Assembly: GCA_947167435.1 (NCBI GenBank)
Contig: CAMVIC010000139.1
Location: forward strand, 1 to 5,027
Direction: 5' to 3'
Length of the DNA stretch: 5,027 bases
Origin: an uncultured Clostridia bacterium
GTDB taxonomy: Bacteria > Bacillota_A > Clostridia > Oscillospirales > Oscillospiraceae
Positions 1-5,027 of this stretch are shown here, piece after piece. Position 1 is the stretch's first letter. Each line of letters begins with the position of its first letter. The notes under the pieces are model-generated. The model was not told the DNA's origin. It worked only from the letters and a program-made list of their open reading frames with translations, and did not search any database. The position numbers and the translations under genes were made by a program.

Positions 1-1
1 C

Positions 2-298
2 TTCGGCATGGCGCTGGTGCACAACTGCTCCTTCCCCATGGTGGTGGAGCTGTGCTCCTCCAGGAAGATCGGCAAGTTCACCGGCTACTATTACACCGCC
101 AGCATGTCCGCCCAGACCGTCACGCCGGTGCTTCTGGGACTTGTGCTCAACGCCACCCTGGCCTGGCGCGCCCTGCCGGTATATGCTGCCATTCTGACCG
201 CACTGAGCTTTACGGTGTTTACCTGCCTGGTCAAGAACATCAAGGCCGGCAAGGTGGCCAACGTCACCGGGCTGGAAGCCCTGGGCGAGGACAATTGA
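2..298 (+). CDS. MFS transporter, C-terminal end (5' part outside window)
   Basis: The reading frame is open from the first bases of the window to a TGA at 296-298, so only the last 98 codons are seen; the ATG at 8 is internal, not a start. The visible protein has a cytoplasmic-loop-like stretch (VELCSSRKIGKFTGYYYT), then two hydrophobic segments at roughly residues 36-53 and 56-76, then a polar tail ending GLEALGEDN. This fits the last two membrane helices and C-terminus of a 12-helix major facilitator. The GK(F/Y)TGYYYT..M.AQ pattern resembles the SLC45/sugar-cation-symporter-like transporters common in Clostridia; this is recalled family resemblance, not a search result. The substrate cannot be read from this part. 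A phosphodiesterase gene follows 99 bases later on the same strand, so a shared transcript is possible. Confidence is good for a membrane transporter and moderate for the subfamily. Confidence 0.8.
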   Translation, partial: FGMALVHNCSFPMVVELCSSRKIGKFTGYYYTASMSAQTVTPVLLGLVLNATLAWRALPVYAAILTALSFTVFTCLVKNIKAGKVANVTGLEALGEDN

Positions 299-302
299 AA
301 CC

Positions 303-315
303 GGCGAAAGACGCC
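303..315 (+). other. Small stem-loop after the MFS stop codon
   Basis: GGCG (303-306) can pair with CGCC (312-315) around an AAAGA loop, five bases after the MFS stop codon. There is no T-tract behind it, so it is not a convincing intrinsic terminator. It may only be chance in GC-rich DNA. Confidence 0.25.
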
Positions 316-333
316 AAACCCGACGAAGTAACT

Positions 334-360
334 GTTCAGTCCCCCTGTGGGTAACTGAAC
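334..360 (+). other. Stem-loop in the MFS-phosphodiesterase gap
   Basis: GTTCAGT (334-340) pairs with ACTGAAC (354-360), and CCC (341-343) can extend the stem with GGG (349-351) if TA at 352-353 is bulged. The 10-bp hairpin is followed by GGCTGTC, not by T residues. It could be an RNA processing or stability element between the two genes, or an attenuated terminator remnant. It lies upstream of the phosphodiesterase ribosome binding site without overlapping it. Confidence 0.4.
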
Positions 361-383
361 GGCTGTCTGACTGATTGCATTTC

Positions 384-390
384 AGGGAGG
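384..390 (+). promoter_or_regulatory. Ribosome binding site fixing a GTG start
   Basis: AGGGAGG lies seven bases before GTG at 398-400. The next in-frame ATG, at 419-421, has no comparable purine-rich site at the right distance, so the GTG is preferred as the start. This also keeps the basic residues before the hydrophobic N-terminal segment. Confidence 0.8.
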
Positions 391-397
391 AATTCAC

Positions 398-1222
398 GTG
401 AAAAACAAACGGCTCAACATGATTCTCGGCCTGGGCGCCGCCCTGGCCGCTCCCTTCTGTCTCCTGGCGCCCGGCGGCGCCTCCAAGCGTCAGAAGGCTC
501 CCTTCCTGGGCGTCAACTTCGCCCACCGGGGTCTGCACAGCCGGGACAAGTCCGTGCCCGAAAACTCCATGGAAGCCTTCCGCCGGGCGGCGGCAGCGGG
601 CTACGGGATTGAGCTGGACGTGCAGCTGAGCCGGGACGGGCAGGTGGTGGTCTTTCATGACGCCACGCTGCAGCGGGTCTGCGGGGTTGAGGGCCGCGTG
701 GATGAGAAGACCTATGCCGAGCTGAGTCAGCTTTCCCTCTGCGGAAGCGACAGCGGCATCCCCCTCTTCGCCGACGTGCTGAACGTTGTCCGCGGCCGCG
801 GTCCCCTGCTGGTGGAGCTGAAAAACGGCAGGCATAACCGGGAGCTCTGTGAAAAGACCCGGGCCCTGCTGGACAACTACCGGGGCGAGGTGTGCATCGA
901 GAGCTTCAACCCCCTCATTGTGGCCTGGTTCCGCTTCCACGCCCCCGATCTGCTGCGCGGGCAGCTTGCCACCCGCAGCAGGGATTATGTGGAGGACGGG
1001 ATAAAGCCCGCGCAGGCTTTTGTTCTGAGCCATACCCTGCTGAACTTCATCGCCCGGCCCCAGTTTATCGCCTACAGGATCGGTTACCGGCCGCCGACGG
1101 TGCGCTTTGCCGAGGCACTGGGCGCCATGCGCTTCGGCTGGACCTCTCACGAGCCCCGGAACGAAAAGGGCCGGGACGCGGTAATCTTCGAGTTCTACAA
1201 ACCCAGGCTGAAATTCAAATAA
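398..1222 (+). CDS. Glycerophosphodiester phosphodiesterase (GDPD family), membrane-anchored or exported
   Basis: This 274-residue protein should hydrolyse glycerophosphodiesters (deacylated phospholipid head groups) to sn-glycerol 3-phosphate and an alcohol. It has a basic N-terminus and one hydrophobic segment at about residues 8-27, which would anchor or export it, then a GDPD TIM-barrel domain from about residue 38 to near the C-terminus. Visible family motifs are AHRG (42-45, with His43 and Arg44), PENS (54-57), ELDV (72-75, Glu72 and Asp74 as metal ligands), a VVFHDAT stretch with His87 as the second catalytic histidine, and LVELK (138-142, Glu140). The full set of catalytic and metal-binding residues appears present, and the length suits a single-domain bacterial GDPD. 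The start is GTG with a strong ribosome binding site. No good intrinsic terminator is visible after the TAA. Whether it is a true GlpQ/UgpQ or a lineage acting on lysolipids or wall polymers is not decidable here. Confidence 0.93.
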   Translation: MKNKRLNMILGLGAALAAPFCLLAPGGASKRQKAPFLGVNFAHRGLHSRDKSVPENSMEAFRRAAAAGYGIELDVQLSRDGQVVVFHDATLQRVCGVEGRVDEKTYAELSQLSLCGSDSGIPLFADVLNVVRGRGPLLVELKNGRHNRELCEKTRALLDNYRGEVCIESFNPLIVAWFRFHAPDLLRGQLATRSRDYVEDGIKPAQAFVLSHTLLNFIARPQFIAYRIGYRPPTVRFAEALGAMRFGWTSHEPRNEKGRDAVIFEFYKPRLKFK

Positions 1223-1305
1223 GCACCGCTGTTTGGTATTTCTCACAAAATTTTCGGGGATCAATCCAACAATCTGCACAGAACGTAGAATTGGATTATT
1301 ATACC
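1223..1305. other. Gene-free spacer after the phosphodiesterase, before the riboswitch promoter
   Basis: No coding potential is seen. An inverted repeat, AATCCAA (1263-1269) with TTGGATT (1291-1297), has a 21-base loop and an AT-rich follow-on; it is too loose for a confident terminator of the upstream gene. The AT-rich stretch around 1286-1305, directly before the -35 box, could act as an UP-like element. The rest of the 396-base gap up to 1618 holds the promoter, riboswitch and terminator listed separately. Confidence 0.4.
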
Positions 1306-1334
1306 TTGACAAGCGGGGAAAAGCGGAATATTAT
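1306..1334 (+). promoter_or_regulatory. Sigma-A-type promoter for the lysine-transport operon
   Basis: The -35 box TTGACA (1306-1311) is a perfect consensus match, the spacer is exactly 17 bases, and the -10 box TATTAT (1329-1334) differs from TATAAT at one position. Transcription should start near 1340-1342, only a few bases before the first helix of the riboswitch at 1344. This is the spacing expected when a promoter feeds an aptamer directly. It is an intrinsically strong promoter, so control is likely at the RNA level rather than by an activator. No operator repeat is evident over it. Confidence 0.88.
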
Positions 1335-1343
1335 GCAGTCAAA

Positions 1344-1500
1344 GATAGAGGCGCGAGGTTCATCAGTAAGCTCCAGCTCAGAAGCAGCTTTCGCGGGAGC
1401 GGAAAGGGAACATCGCCGAAGTGAGGAAAAGCAGCTGCGCTCATCCTTGCTGGGCCGTCGGAAAAGATCCGCCGGACTGTCACGCAAGTGGAGCGCTATC
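1344..1500 (+). promoter_or_regulatory. Lysine riboswitch (L box) aptamer
   Basis: The RNA folds by eye into the five-helix lysine aptamer. P1 is GATAG (1344-1348) with CTATC (1496-1500). The base of P2 is GGCG (1350-1353) with CGCC (1414-1417), continued by GTTC (1358-1361) with GAAC (1408-1411). A loop-E-like AGTA (1365-1368) faces GAAA (1402-1405), and upper P2 is GCTCC (1370-1374) with GGAGC (1396-1400). P3 is GTGAG (1421-1425) with CTCAT (1440-1444). P4 is 1455-1462 with 1468-1475, with one mismatch. P5 is CAC/GTG closed by GCAA (1481-1490). The junction signatures AGAGGCGCGA, CGCCGAAG, GCTGGGC, ACTGTCAC and GTGGAG match my memory of the B. subtilis lysC and T. maritima L boxes. It binds L-lysine; with the terminator behind it, it should switch the operon off when lysine is abundant. 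The position just before amino-acid ABC transporter genes agrees. Confidence 0.96.
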
Positions 1501-1516
1501 GAGTACAAACAATCCG

Positions 1517-1530
1517 GCCGGGGCCCCGGC
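1517..1530 (+). repeat. Perfect GC palindrome between aptamer and terminator
   Basis: GCCGGGGCCCCGGC is an exact 14-base palindrome in the expression platform. As RNA it could form a 5-bp hairpin with a GGCC loop, or alternatively the next bases GCTG (1529-1532) and CAGC (1538-1541) could pair before a TTTT run. It probably takes part in the switch between antiterminator and terminator folds, but which fold is used is not resolvable by eye. Confidence 0.5.
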
Positions 1531-1547
1531 TGAGAAACAGCTTTTGT

Positions 1548-1583
1548 GCCGTAAACGCTTCCAGCGTTTACGGCTTTTGTTTT
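1548..1583 (+). terminator. Riboswitch-controlled intrinsic terminator
   Basis: GCCGTAAACGCT (1548-1559) pairs perfectly with AGCGTTTACGGC (1563-1574) around a TCC loop, giving a 12-bp stem followed by TTTTGTTTT (1575-1583). It lies 47 bases after the aptamer P1 helix and 20 bases before the ribosome binding site of the binding-protein gene, so it is a leader attenuator. It should form when lysine stabilises P1, ending transcription before the transport genes. Confidence 0.95.
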
Positions 1584-1603
1584 GCGCCTCGTCTAATCTG
1601 ATT

Positions 1604-1610
1604 AAAGGAG
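1604..1610 (+). promoter_or_regulatory. Ribosome binding site fixing the binding-protein start
   Basis: AAAGGAG lies eight bases before ATG at 1619-1621. The same frame stays open upstream to about 1421, but that extension would run through the riboswitch P3-P5 region and the terminator, so translation must begin at 1619. The signal peptide then sits exactly at the N-terminus. Confidence 0.9.
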
Positions 1611-1618
1611 CAAGAAAC

Positions 1619-2476
1619 ATGAACAACGGAAGAAGAATCATCGCCATCCTGATGGCCCTTATCCTGGTCCTGGCCCTGAGCGCCTCCGCCTTTGCCGAGC
1701 CCGGCATCACCGAAGAGCAGGCCGCCTCCCTTGGCTACCTGAACGGACAGCTTCGCGTGGGCATGGAATGTGCCTATGCCCCCAACAACTGGCAGGAATC
1801 CGAGCCCAGCGAGACCAACGTCCCCATTGAGAACGTGCCCGGCGCCTATGCCGAGGGCTACGACGTGCAGTGGGCCCGCATCATTGCCGATTACCTGGGC
1901 CTGGAGCTGGTCATCGTGAAGATGGACTGGGACGGCCTGATCCCCGCGCTGAACGAGGGCCAGATCGACGCCATCATCGCCGGCATGATGGACACCGCCT
2001 CCCGCCGCGAGGCCATCAACTTCTCCACGCCTTACCACGCTACCCTCTACGGTATGATGGTCAATTCCGGCTCCCCCTTTGAGGGTGCCACCAGCATCCA
2101 GGACTTCGGCGGCGCCAGCGTTCTGGGTCAGAAGGACACCGCGCTTGACACCGTTATCGACCAGATCGAGGGCGTCAACCACCTGAACCCGGTCTCCAGC
2201 ATTCCCGACATGATCGCCCGCCTGCAGCAGGGCGCCTGCGACGCCATCGTGGTCAACGTGGAGAACGCTCCCGCCTACATGGCCTCCAACCCCGATTTCG
2301 TGCTGATCACCTTCGACGAGGAGAACGGCTTCGAGCTGCCCGCCAAGGGCTCCTGCGTTGGCATCCGCTACGATGACGACGAGCTGTGCGCTCTGGTAAA
2401 CGAGGCTCTGGCCACCGTGGAGCAGGAGCAGCGCGACGAGATGTGGGAGACCGCAGCCGAGAAGGCTCCCGCCTGA
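1619..2476 (+). CDS. Amino-acid ABC transporter solute-binding protein (probable lysine or lysine-compound binder)
   Basis: The product is 285 residues, normal for a family 3 (HisJ/GlnH-type) extracellular binding protein. A signal peptide is clear: NNGRR, a hydrophobic core at 7-21, and an AFA cleavage site after residue 26. There is no lipobox cysteine, so it is not an obvious lipoprotein, unlike most Gram-positive binding proteins. Mature-domain landmarks are LRVGMECAYAP (45-55), AEGYDVQWARIIADYLG (78-94), MDWDGLIPAL (102-111), IDAIIAGM (116-123), a TASRR segment with the expected ligand-carboxylate arginine (126-130) and NFSTPY (134-139). The later GACDAIVVNVENAPAY (205-220) is the second-lobe hinge region. 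Residues 59-77 form a short acidic, proline-containing insertion after the first strand. The riboswitch directly upstream makes lysine, or a lysine derivative, the best ligand guess; the sequence alone does not show side-chain specificity. A strong hairpin follows the stop codon. Confidence 0.93.
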   Translation: MNNGRRIIAILMALILVLALSASAFAEPGITEEQAASLGYLNGQLRVGMECAYAPNNWQESEPSETNVPIENVPGAYAEGYDVQWARIIADYLGLELVIVKMDWDGLIPALNEGQIDAIIAGMMDTASRREAINFSTPYHATLYGMMVNSGSPFEGATSIQDFGGASVLGQKDTALDTVIDQIEGVNHLNPVSSIPDMIARLQQGACDAIVVNVENAPAYMASNPDFVLITFDEENGFELPAKGSCVGIRYDDDELCALVNEALATVEQEQRDEMWETAAEKAPA

Positions 2477-2506
2477 TTTCTGAAGCAATCCCCATAAATG
2501 TTTGAG

Positions 2507-2532
2507 CCGGCCGGGGCTTTGTCCCCGGCCGG
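2507..2532 (+). repeat. Strong intercistronic GC hairpin after the binding-protein gene
   Basis: CCGGCCGGGG (2507-2516) pairs perfectly with CCCCGGCCGG (2523-2532) around CTTTGT. No T-tract follows (the next bases are GGAATC), so it is unlikely to be an efficient terminator. It sits in the only sizeable gap (86 bases) inside the operon. Such hairpins are known to protect the upstream binding-protein mRNA from 3' exonucleases, giving more binding protein than membrane components; that role is inferred here. Confidence 0.7.
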
Positions 2533-2562
2533 AATCACAGGAAGCCGAGAGGAAACGAGATT

Positions 2563-3702
2563 ATGAAGCAACAAGCCAAGGGCAATTTCATCACCCGGGA
2601 TTACCGCTACGTCTATCTGGGCGGCAGCCTGATCGCGCTGCTGTGCCTGAGCATGCTGGCAAGTCCCGCACATCCCGGCAGCTTTCTCACAGACGGCGGC
2701 GTGCTGACGCTTGTGTGCCGCGTGATCAGCTGGGCCTTTCTGGCGCTCAGCGGCATGGCGCTGATGGTCAAGATGGCCTACTGGAAGACCTATGACAGCA
2801 CCGTGATGCGCCGCCCGTTCATGCTGCGCGTCAGCCGCTGGGCCTCTTATCTGGTGGTCCTGGTCTGTCTGCTCACGCTGCTGGACCGGGGACTTCTGCA
2901 GCTGATTTACACCATCCGCCTCTGCGCCGGCATGGAGAAAAACCCCAAGGGCTTCGGCTCCTCCATGATCTATATGAGCATCAAGGGCAAGGACCTGCTG
3001 CTGACCGGTATCTGGACCACGGTTCGTCTCGCTCTGCTGGGCACGGCCATTGCCTTCATCCTGGCCATCTTCATGGTTTTCATGCGCATCCAGGAGCCGG
3101 ACAAGCGGGACAACGACTTTGTCAAGGCCGTCAAATGGCTGGCCAGCCACTTCGCCCGGCTGTACATTTTTGTCATCCGCGGCACGCCCATGATGGTGCA
3201 GGCTCTGATCTTTTATTACTTCGGCTTTAACCTGTTCAAGGGAACCGGCATGACCGTCACGGAGATCAACGGGGTCTGGAGCTTCTTTATCTCGGGACTT
3301 TGCACCGTGGCGCTCAACTCCACCGCCTACCTGACCGAGGTGCTGCGGGGCGGCATCCTGGCCATCGACCGGGGCCAGACCGAGGCCTCCCGCTCCCTGG
3401 GCATGACCAACTGGCAGTCCATGATCAAGGTGGTTTTCCCCCAGGCGGTCAAGAACTCCATCCCCGCCATCGGCAACGAATTTATCATCAACATCAAGGA
3501 CTCCTCCGTGCTGTCGGTCATCGGCGTGATGGACCTGATGTACGCCACCAAGTCCGTCAGCGGCATCTACTTCCGCTCCCTGGAGATCTACTGTGTGGCG
3601 GCGCTGCTGTACCTGGTGCTGACCTGGCTGTCGACCCTGCTGCTGAAGTATCTGGGCAGCAAGCTGGACACCCCCTACAAGGGCATCACCAGTTCCAATT
3701 GA
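2563..3702 (+). CDS. Amino-acid ABC transporter permease (HisM/GlnP type) with extra N-terminal membrane region
   Basis: The 379-residue product carries a typical polar-amino-acid permease domain from about residue 146 to 368, forming the channel in the cytoplasmic membrane. Landmarks are [13 protein letters not shown] (146-158), the family motif [10 protein letters not shown] (204-213), [15 protein letters not shown] (251-265), and the EAA loop that contacts the ATPase, EASRSLG...VVFPQA (274-295). These are followed by IPAIGNEFI and [11 protein letters not shown]. Single-domain permeases of this family are usually around 215-240 residues. The first 145 residues here are an addition, with three hydrophobic segments at about 17-34, 46-71 and 94-118 separated by short basic loops ([13 protein letters not shown]). 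I do not recognise a known domain in it. AGAGGA (2548-2553) precedes the ATG at a workable distance. Only one permease gene is present, so the channel is probably a homodimer. Confidence 0.93.
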   Translation: MKQQAKGNFITRDYRYVYLGGSLIALLCLSMLASPAHPGSFLTDGGVLTLVCRVISWAFLALSGMALMVKMAYWKTYDSTVMRRPFMLRVSRWASYLVVLVCLLTLLDRGLLQLIYTIRLCAGMEKNPKGFGSSMIYMSIKGKDLLLTGIWTTVRLALLGTAIAFILAIFMVFMRIQEPDKRDNDFVKAVKWLASHFARLYIFVIRGTPMMVQALIFYYFGFNLFKGTGMTVTEINGVWSFFISGLCTVALNSTAYLTEVLRGGILAIDRGQTEASRSLGMTNWQSMIKVVFPQAVKNSIPAIGNEFIINIKDSSVLSVIGVMDLMYATKSVSGIYFRSLEIYCVAALLYLVLTWLSTLLLKYLGSKLDTPYKGITSSN

Positions 3703-3707
3703 GGAGG
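3701..3707 (+). promoter_or_regulatory. Ribosome binding site overlapping the permease stop codon
   Basis: GAGGAGG begins within the permease TGA (3700-3702) and ends five bases before the ATPase ATG at 3713. Ribosomes finishing the permease would land on this site, so the two genes are probably translationally coupled. Confidence 0.8.
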
Positions 3708-3712
3708 GCCTT

Positions 3713-4462
3713 ATGAACGAGACCGTATTGAAGATCGAAAAGCTGGAGAAGTCCTTCGGCGACCTGCATGTTCTCAAGGGCATCGACCTGGAGATCCATC
3801 GGGGCGAGGTGGTCTGCATCATCGGCGCCTCCGGCTCCGGCAAGTCCACGCTGCTGCGCTGCATCAACCTCCTGGAGGAGGCGGACTCCGGCAGCATCTG
3901 GTTTGACGGACAGGACCTGATGGACCTGCACGTGAACCTGAACGCCCTGCGCCAGAAAATCGGCATGGTGTTTCAGAGCTTCAACCTGTTCAACAACAAA
4001 AACGTGCTCGACAACTGCACCCTTGCCCCCATGACCGTGCGCAAGACGCCCCGCAAGCAGGCGGAGGCGACGGCGGTCAAGCATCTGACCACCGTGGGTC
4101 TGGCGGACTTCATCTACGCCGACTCTACCCGCCTCTCCGGCGGACAGAAGCAGCGTGTGGCCATCGCCCGCGCTCTGTGCATGGAGCCGGAGATCATGCT
4201 CTTTGACGAGCCCACCTCCGCCCTGGACCCGGAAATCGTGGGCGAGGTGCTGGACGTTATGAAGGAGCTGGCCGCCGAGGGCATGACCATGGTGGTGGTC
4301 ACCCACGAGATGGCCTTCGCCAAGGAGGTCAGCGACCGGGTGGTGTTCATGGACCAGGGCGTAATTCTGGAGCAGGGCAGTCCCAAAGAGCTCTTTGGCA
4401 ATCCCAAAAATGAGCGCACCCGGGAATTTCTCAGCCGCTATCTGGAGGACAAGCAGGAATGA
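3713..4462 (+). CDS. Amino-acid ABC transporter ATP-binding protein (GlnQ/HisP type)
   Basis: This 249-residue cytoplasmic ATPase powers the transporter encoded by the two genes before it. Every nucleotide-binding motif is intact: Walker [10 protein letters not shown] (38-46), Q-loop Gln88 in VFQSFNLF, signature LSGGQKQR (141-148), Walker B IMLFDEP (161-167, with Asp165 and catalytic Glu166), D-loop SALD (169-172) and H-loop His198 in VTHEM. The phrases FQSFNLF and TSALDPE are characteristic of the polar amino acid transport subfamily, and the length is typical. No C-terminal regulatory domain is present, unlike the methionine importer MetN. The gene starts 10 bases after the permease stop codon and its own stop overlaps the next start, so it sits mid-operon. 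A cargo of lysine-related amino acids is inferred from the riboswitch, not from this subunit. Confidence 0.97.
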   Translation: MNETVLKIEKLEKSFGDLHVLKGIDLEIHRGEVVCIIGASGSGKSTLLRCINLLEEADSGSIWFDGQDLMDLHVNLNALRQKIGMVFQSFNLFNNKNVLDNCTLAPMTVRKTPRKQAEATAVKHLTTVGLADFIYADSTRLSGGQKQRVAIARALCMEPEIMLFDEPTSALDPEIVGEVLDVMKELAAEGMTMVVVTHEMAFAKEVSDRVVFMDQGVILEQGSPKELFGNPKNERTREFLSRYLEDKQE

Positions 4463-5027
4463 GCAGCGTCTTTACTTATTTTGCAAACGAGAACGCCTAT
4501 CCGGATCTGGACGTGGAACAGGCGGCCGCCACACTGGCGGAGGCCATCCGCTGCCGGACCGTCAACTACGCCGACCACAGTCTGACCGATTTCCGGGAAT
4601 TTGACAAGCTGCAGGAGCTGATGAAAAACAGCTTCCCCGCGGTGATGGCGGCAGGCAGCTTCGAGCTTGTGGGCCACGCGGTGCTGATCACCATTCCCGG
4701 CTCCGACGAGAGCCTGCTTCCCTGCCTGTACATGTCCCATCAGGACGTGGTGCCGGTGGTGGCTGGGACGGAGCAGGACTGGACCCACGCCCCCTTTTCC
4801 GGCGACATTGCCGACGGCTTTATCTGGGGGCGCGGAACGCTGGACATCAAGGAGATGGTATTCGGCATTCTGGAGGCTGCGGAGTATCTGCTCCGCCGCG
4901 GCGCACGCTTCCGCCGCACCGCCTATCTGGCCTTCGGCGACGACGAGGAGACCCTGAACCTGGGCGCCCGCTCTCTGGCGGAAACGCTGCAAAGCCGGGG
5001 CGTCCGTCTGGAGTTTGTGCTGGACGA
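4459..5027 (+). CDS. M20-family metallopeptidase, carboxypeptidase S-like (3' end outside window)
   Basis: The first 189 residues are visible and the frame is open to the window edge. The protein belongs to the two-zinc M20 peptidase/aminoacylase family. SHQDVVPV (93-100) supplies the first zinc-binding His94 and the assisting Asp96, WGRGTLDIK (123-131) supplies the bridging Asp129, and GDDEE (160-164) supplies the general base Glu163 and the zinc ligand Glu164. The spacing and the [17 protein letters not shown] context resemble carboxypeptidase S/PM20D1-type enzymes rather than DapE or ArgE. No signal peptide is visible, so it should act in the cytoplasm on small substrates such as dipeptides or N-acyl amino acids. 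Its ATG overlaps the ATPase stop (ATGA), with GGAGG (4444-4448) ten bases upstream, so it is coupled to the transporter and shares its lysine control. The inferred role is release of lysine from an imported precursor. Confidence is high for the family and low for the substrate. Confidence 0.93.
   Translation, partial: MSSVFTYFANENAYPDLDVEQAAATLAEAIRCRTVNYADHSLTDFREFDKLQELMKNSFPAVMAAGSFELVGHAVLITIPGSDESLLPCLYMSHQDVVPVVAGTEQDWTHAPFSGDIADGFIWGRGTLDIKEMVFGILEAAEYLLRRGARFRRTAYLAFGDDEETLNLGARSLAETLQSRGVRLEFVLD

Noticed and set aside
1263..1297. AATCCAA/TTGGATT inverted repeat as a terminator for the phosphodiesterase gene
   Set aside because: Only seven AT-rich pairs with a 21-base loop and no proper T-tract; too weak to call.
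1233..1424. Short ORF in the leader region
   Set aside because: It spans the promoter and aptamer, has no ribosome binding site, and its sequence is explained by the RNA structure.
892..1533. 213-codon + strand ORF overlapping the phosphodiesterase end and the leader
   Set aside because: It is out of frame with a motif-complete enzyme and then crosses the promoter and riboswitch; its product is R/P/A-rich without domains.
1344..1583. T-box leader as an alternative to a riboswitch
   Set aside because: No T-box sequence (TGGNACCGCG-like) is present, whereas the lysine aptamer helices and conserved junctions are all found.
1421..1618. In-frame upstream extension of the binding-protein gene
   Set aside because: It would translate the riboswitch and terminator; the signal peptide and ribosome binding site place the start at 1619.
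1568..2488. 306-codon ORF on the minus strand
   Set aside because: It mirrors the binding-protein gene codon by codon, giving a G/V/H/D-rich product, and has no ribosome binding site; a shadow frame.
2368..3966. 532-codon ORF on the minus strand
   Set aside because: It is antisense to the permease and to parts of the binding-protein and ATPase genes, has low-complexity H/Q/D/G-rich composition typical of GC-rich shadow frames, and lacks recognisable motifs.

Overview
The window reads as GC-rich chromosomal DNA from a Gram-positive-type anaerobe, most likely a Clostridia (Oscillospiraceae-like) bacterium. Three things point there: strong AGGAGG-type ribosome binding sites, an L-box lysine riboswitch ending in an intrinsic terminator, and an MFS transporter tail of a kind I associate with clostridial genomes. 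The genus cannot be fixed from the sequence. All genes lie on the + strand; the long ORFs on the other strand are shadows of GC-rich codon use.

Left part (1-1222): the 3' end of an MFS transporter gene, a 99-base gap holding two small stem-loops, then a complete glycerophosphodiester phosphodiesterase with a GTG start and a hydrophobic N-terminus. The two may form a transporter/hydrolase pair for phospholipid head-group scavenging, but that rests on adjacency only.

Regulatory part (1223-1618): no gene. It holds a near-consensus sigma-A promoter (TTGACA, 17 bp, TATTAT), then almost at once a lysine riboswitch whose P1 to P5 helices and conserved junction bases can be traced base by base, then a 12-bp terminator hairpin with a T-tract. 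The layout predicts transcription stopping when lysine is plentiful.

Right part (1619-5027): a four-gene operon under that riboswitch: an exported solute-binding protein, a HisM-type permease with an extra N-terminal membrane region of about 145 residues, a polar-amino-acid ABC ATPase, and an M20 metallopeptidase (carboxypeptidase S-like) cut by the window end. Spacing tightens along the operon: an 86-base gap with a strong GC hairpin after the binding-protein gene, then 10 bases, then an ATGA overlap. Together they suggest lysine-repressed uptake of lysine, or of a lysine-containing dipeptide or N-acyl-lysine that the M20 enzyme would open in the cytoplasm. The riboswitch and the ABC genes are firm; the peptide or acyl-lysine idea is inference. 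The points most worth following are the peptidase inside a lysine-riboswitch operon, the enlarged permease, and a binding protein with no lipobox.
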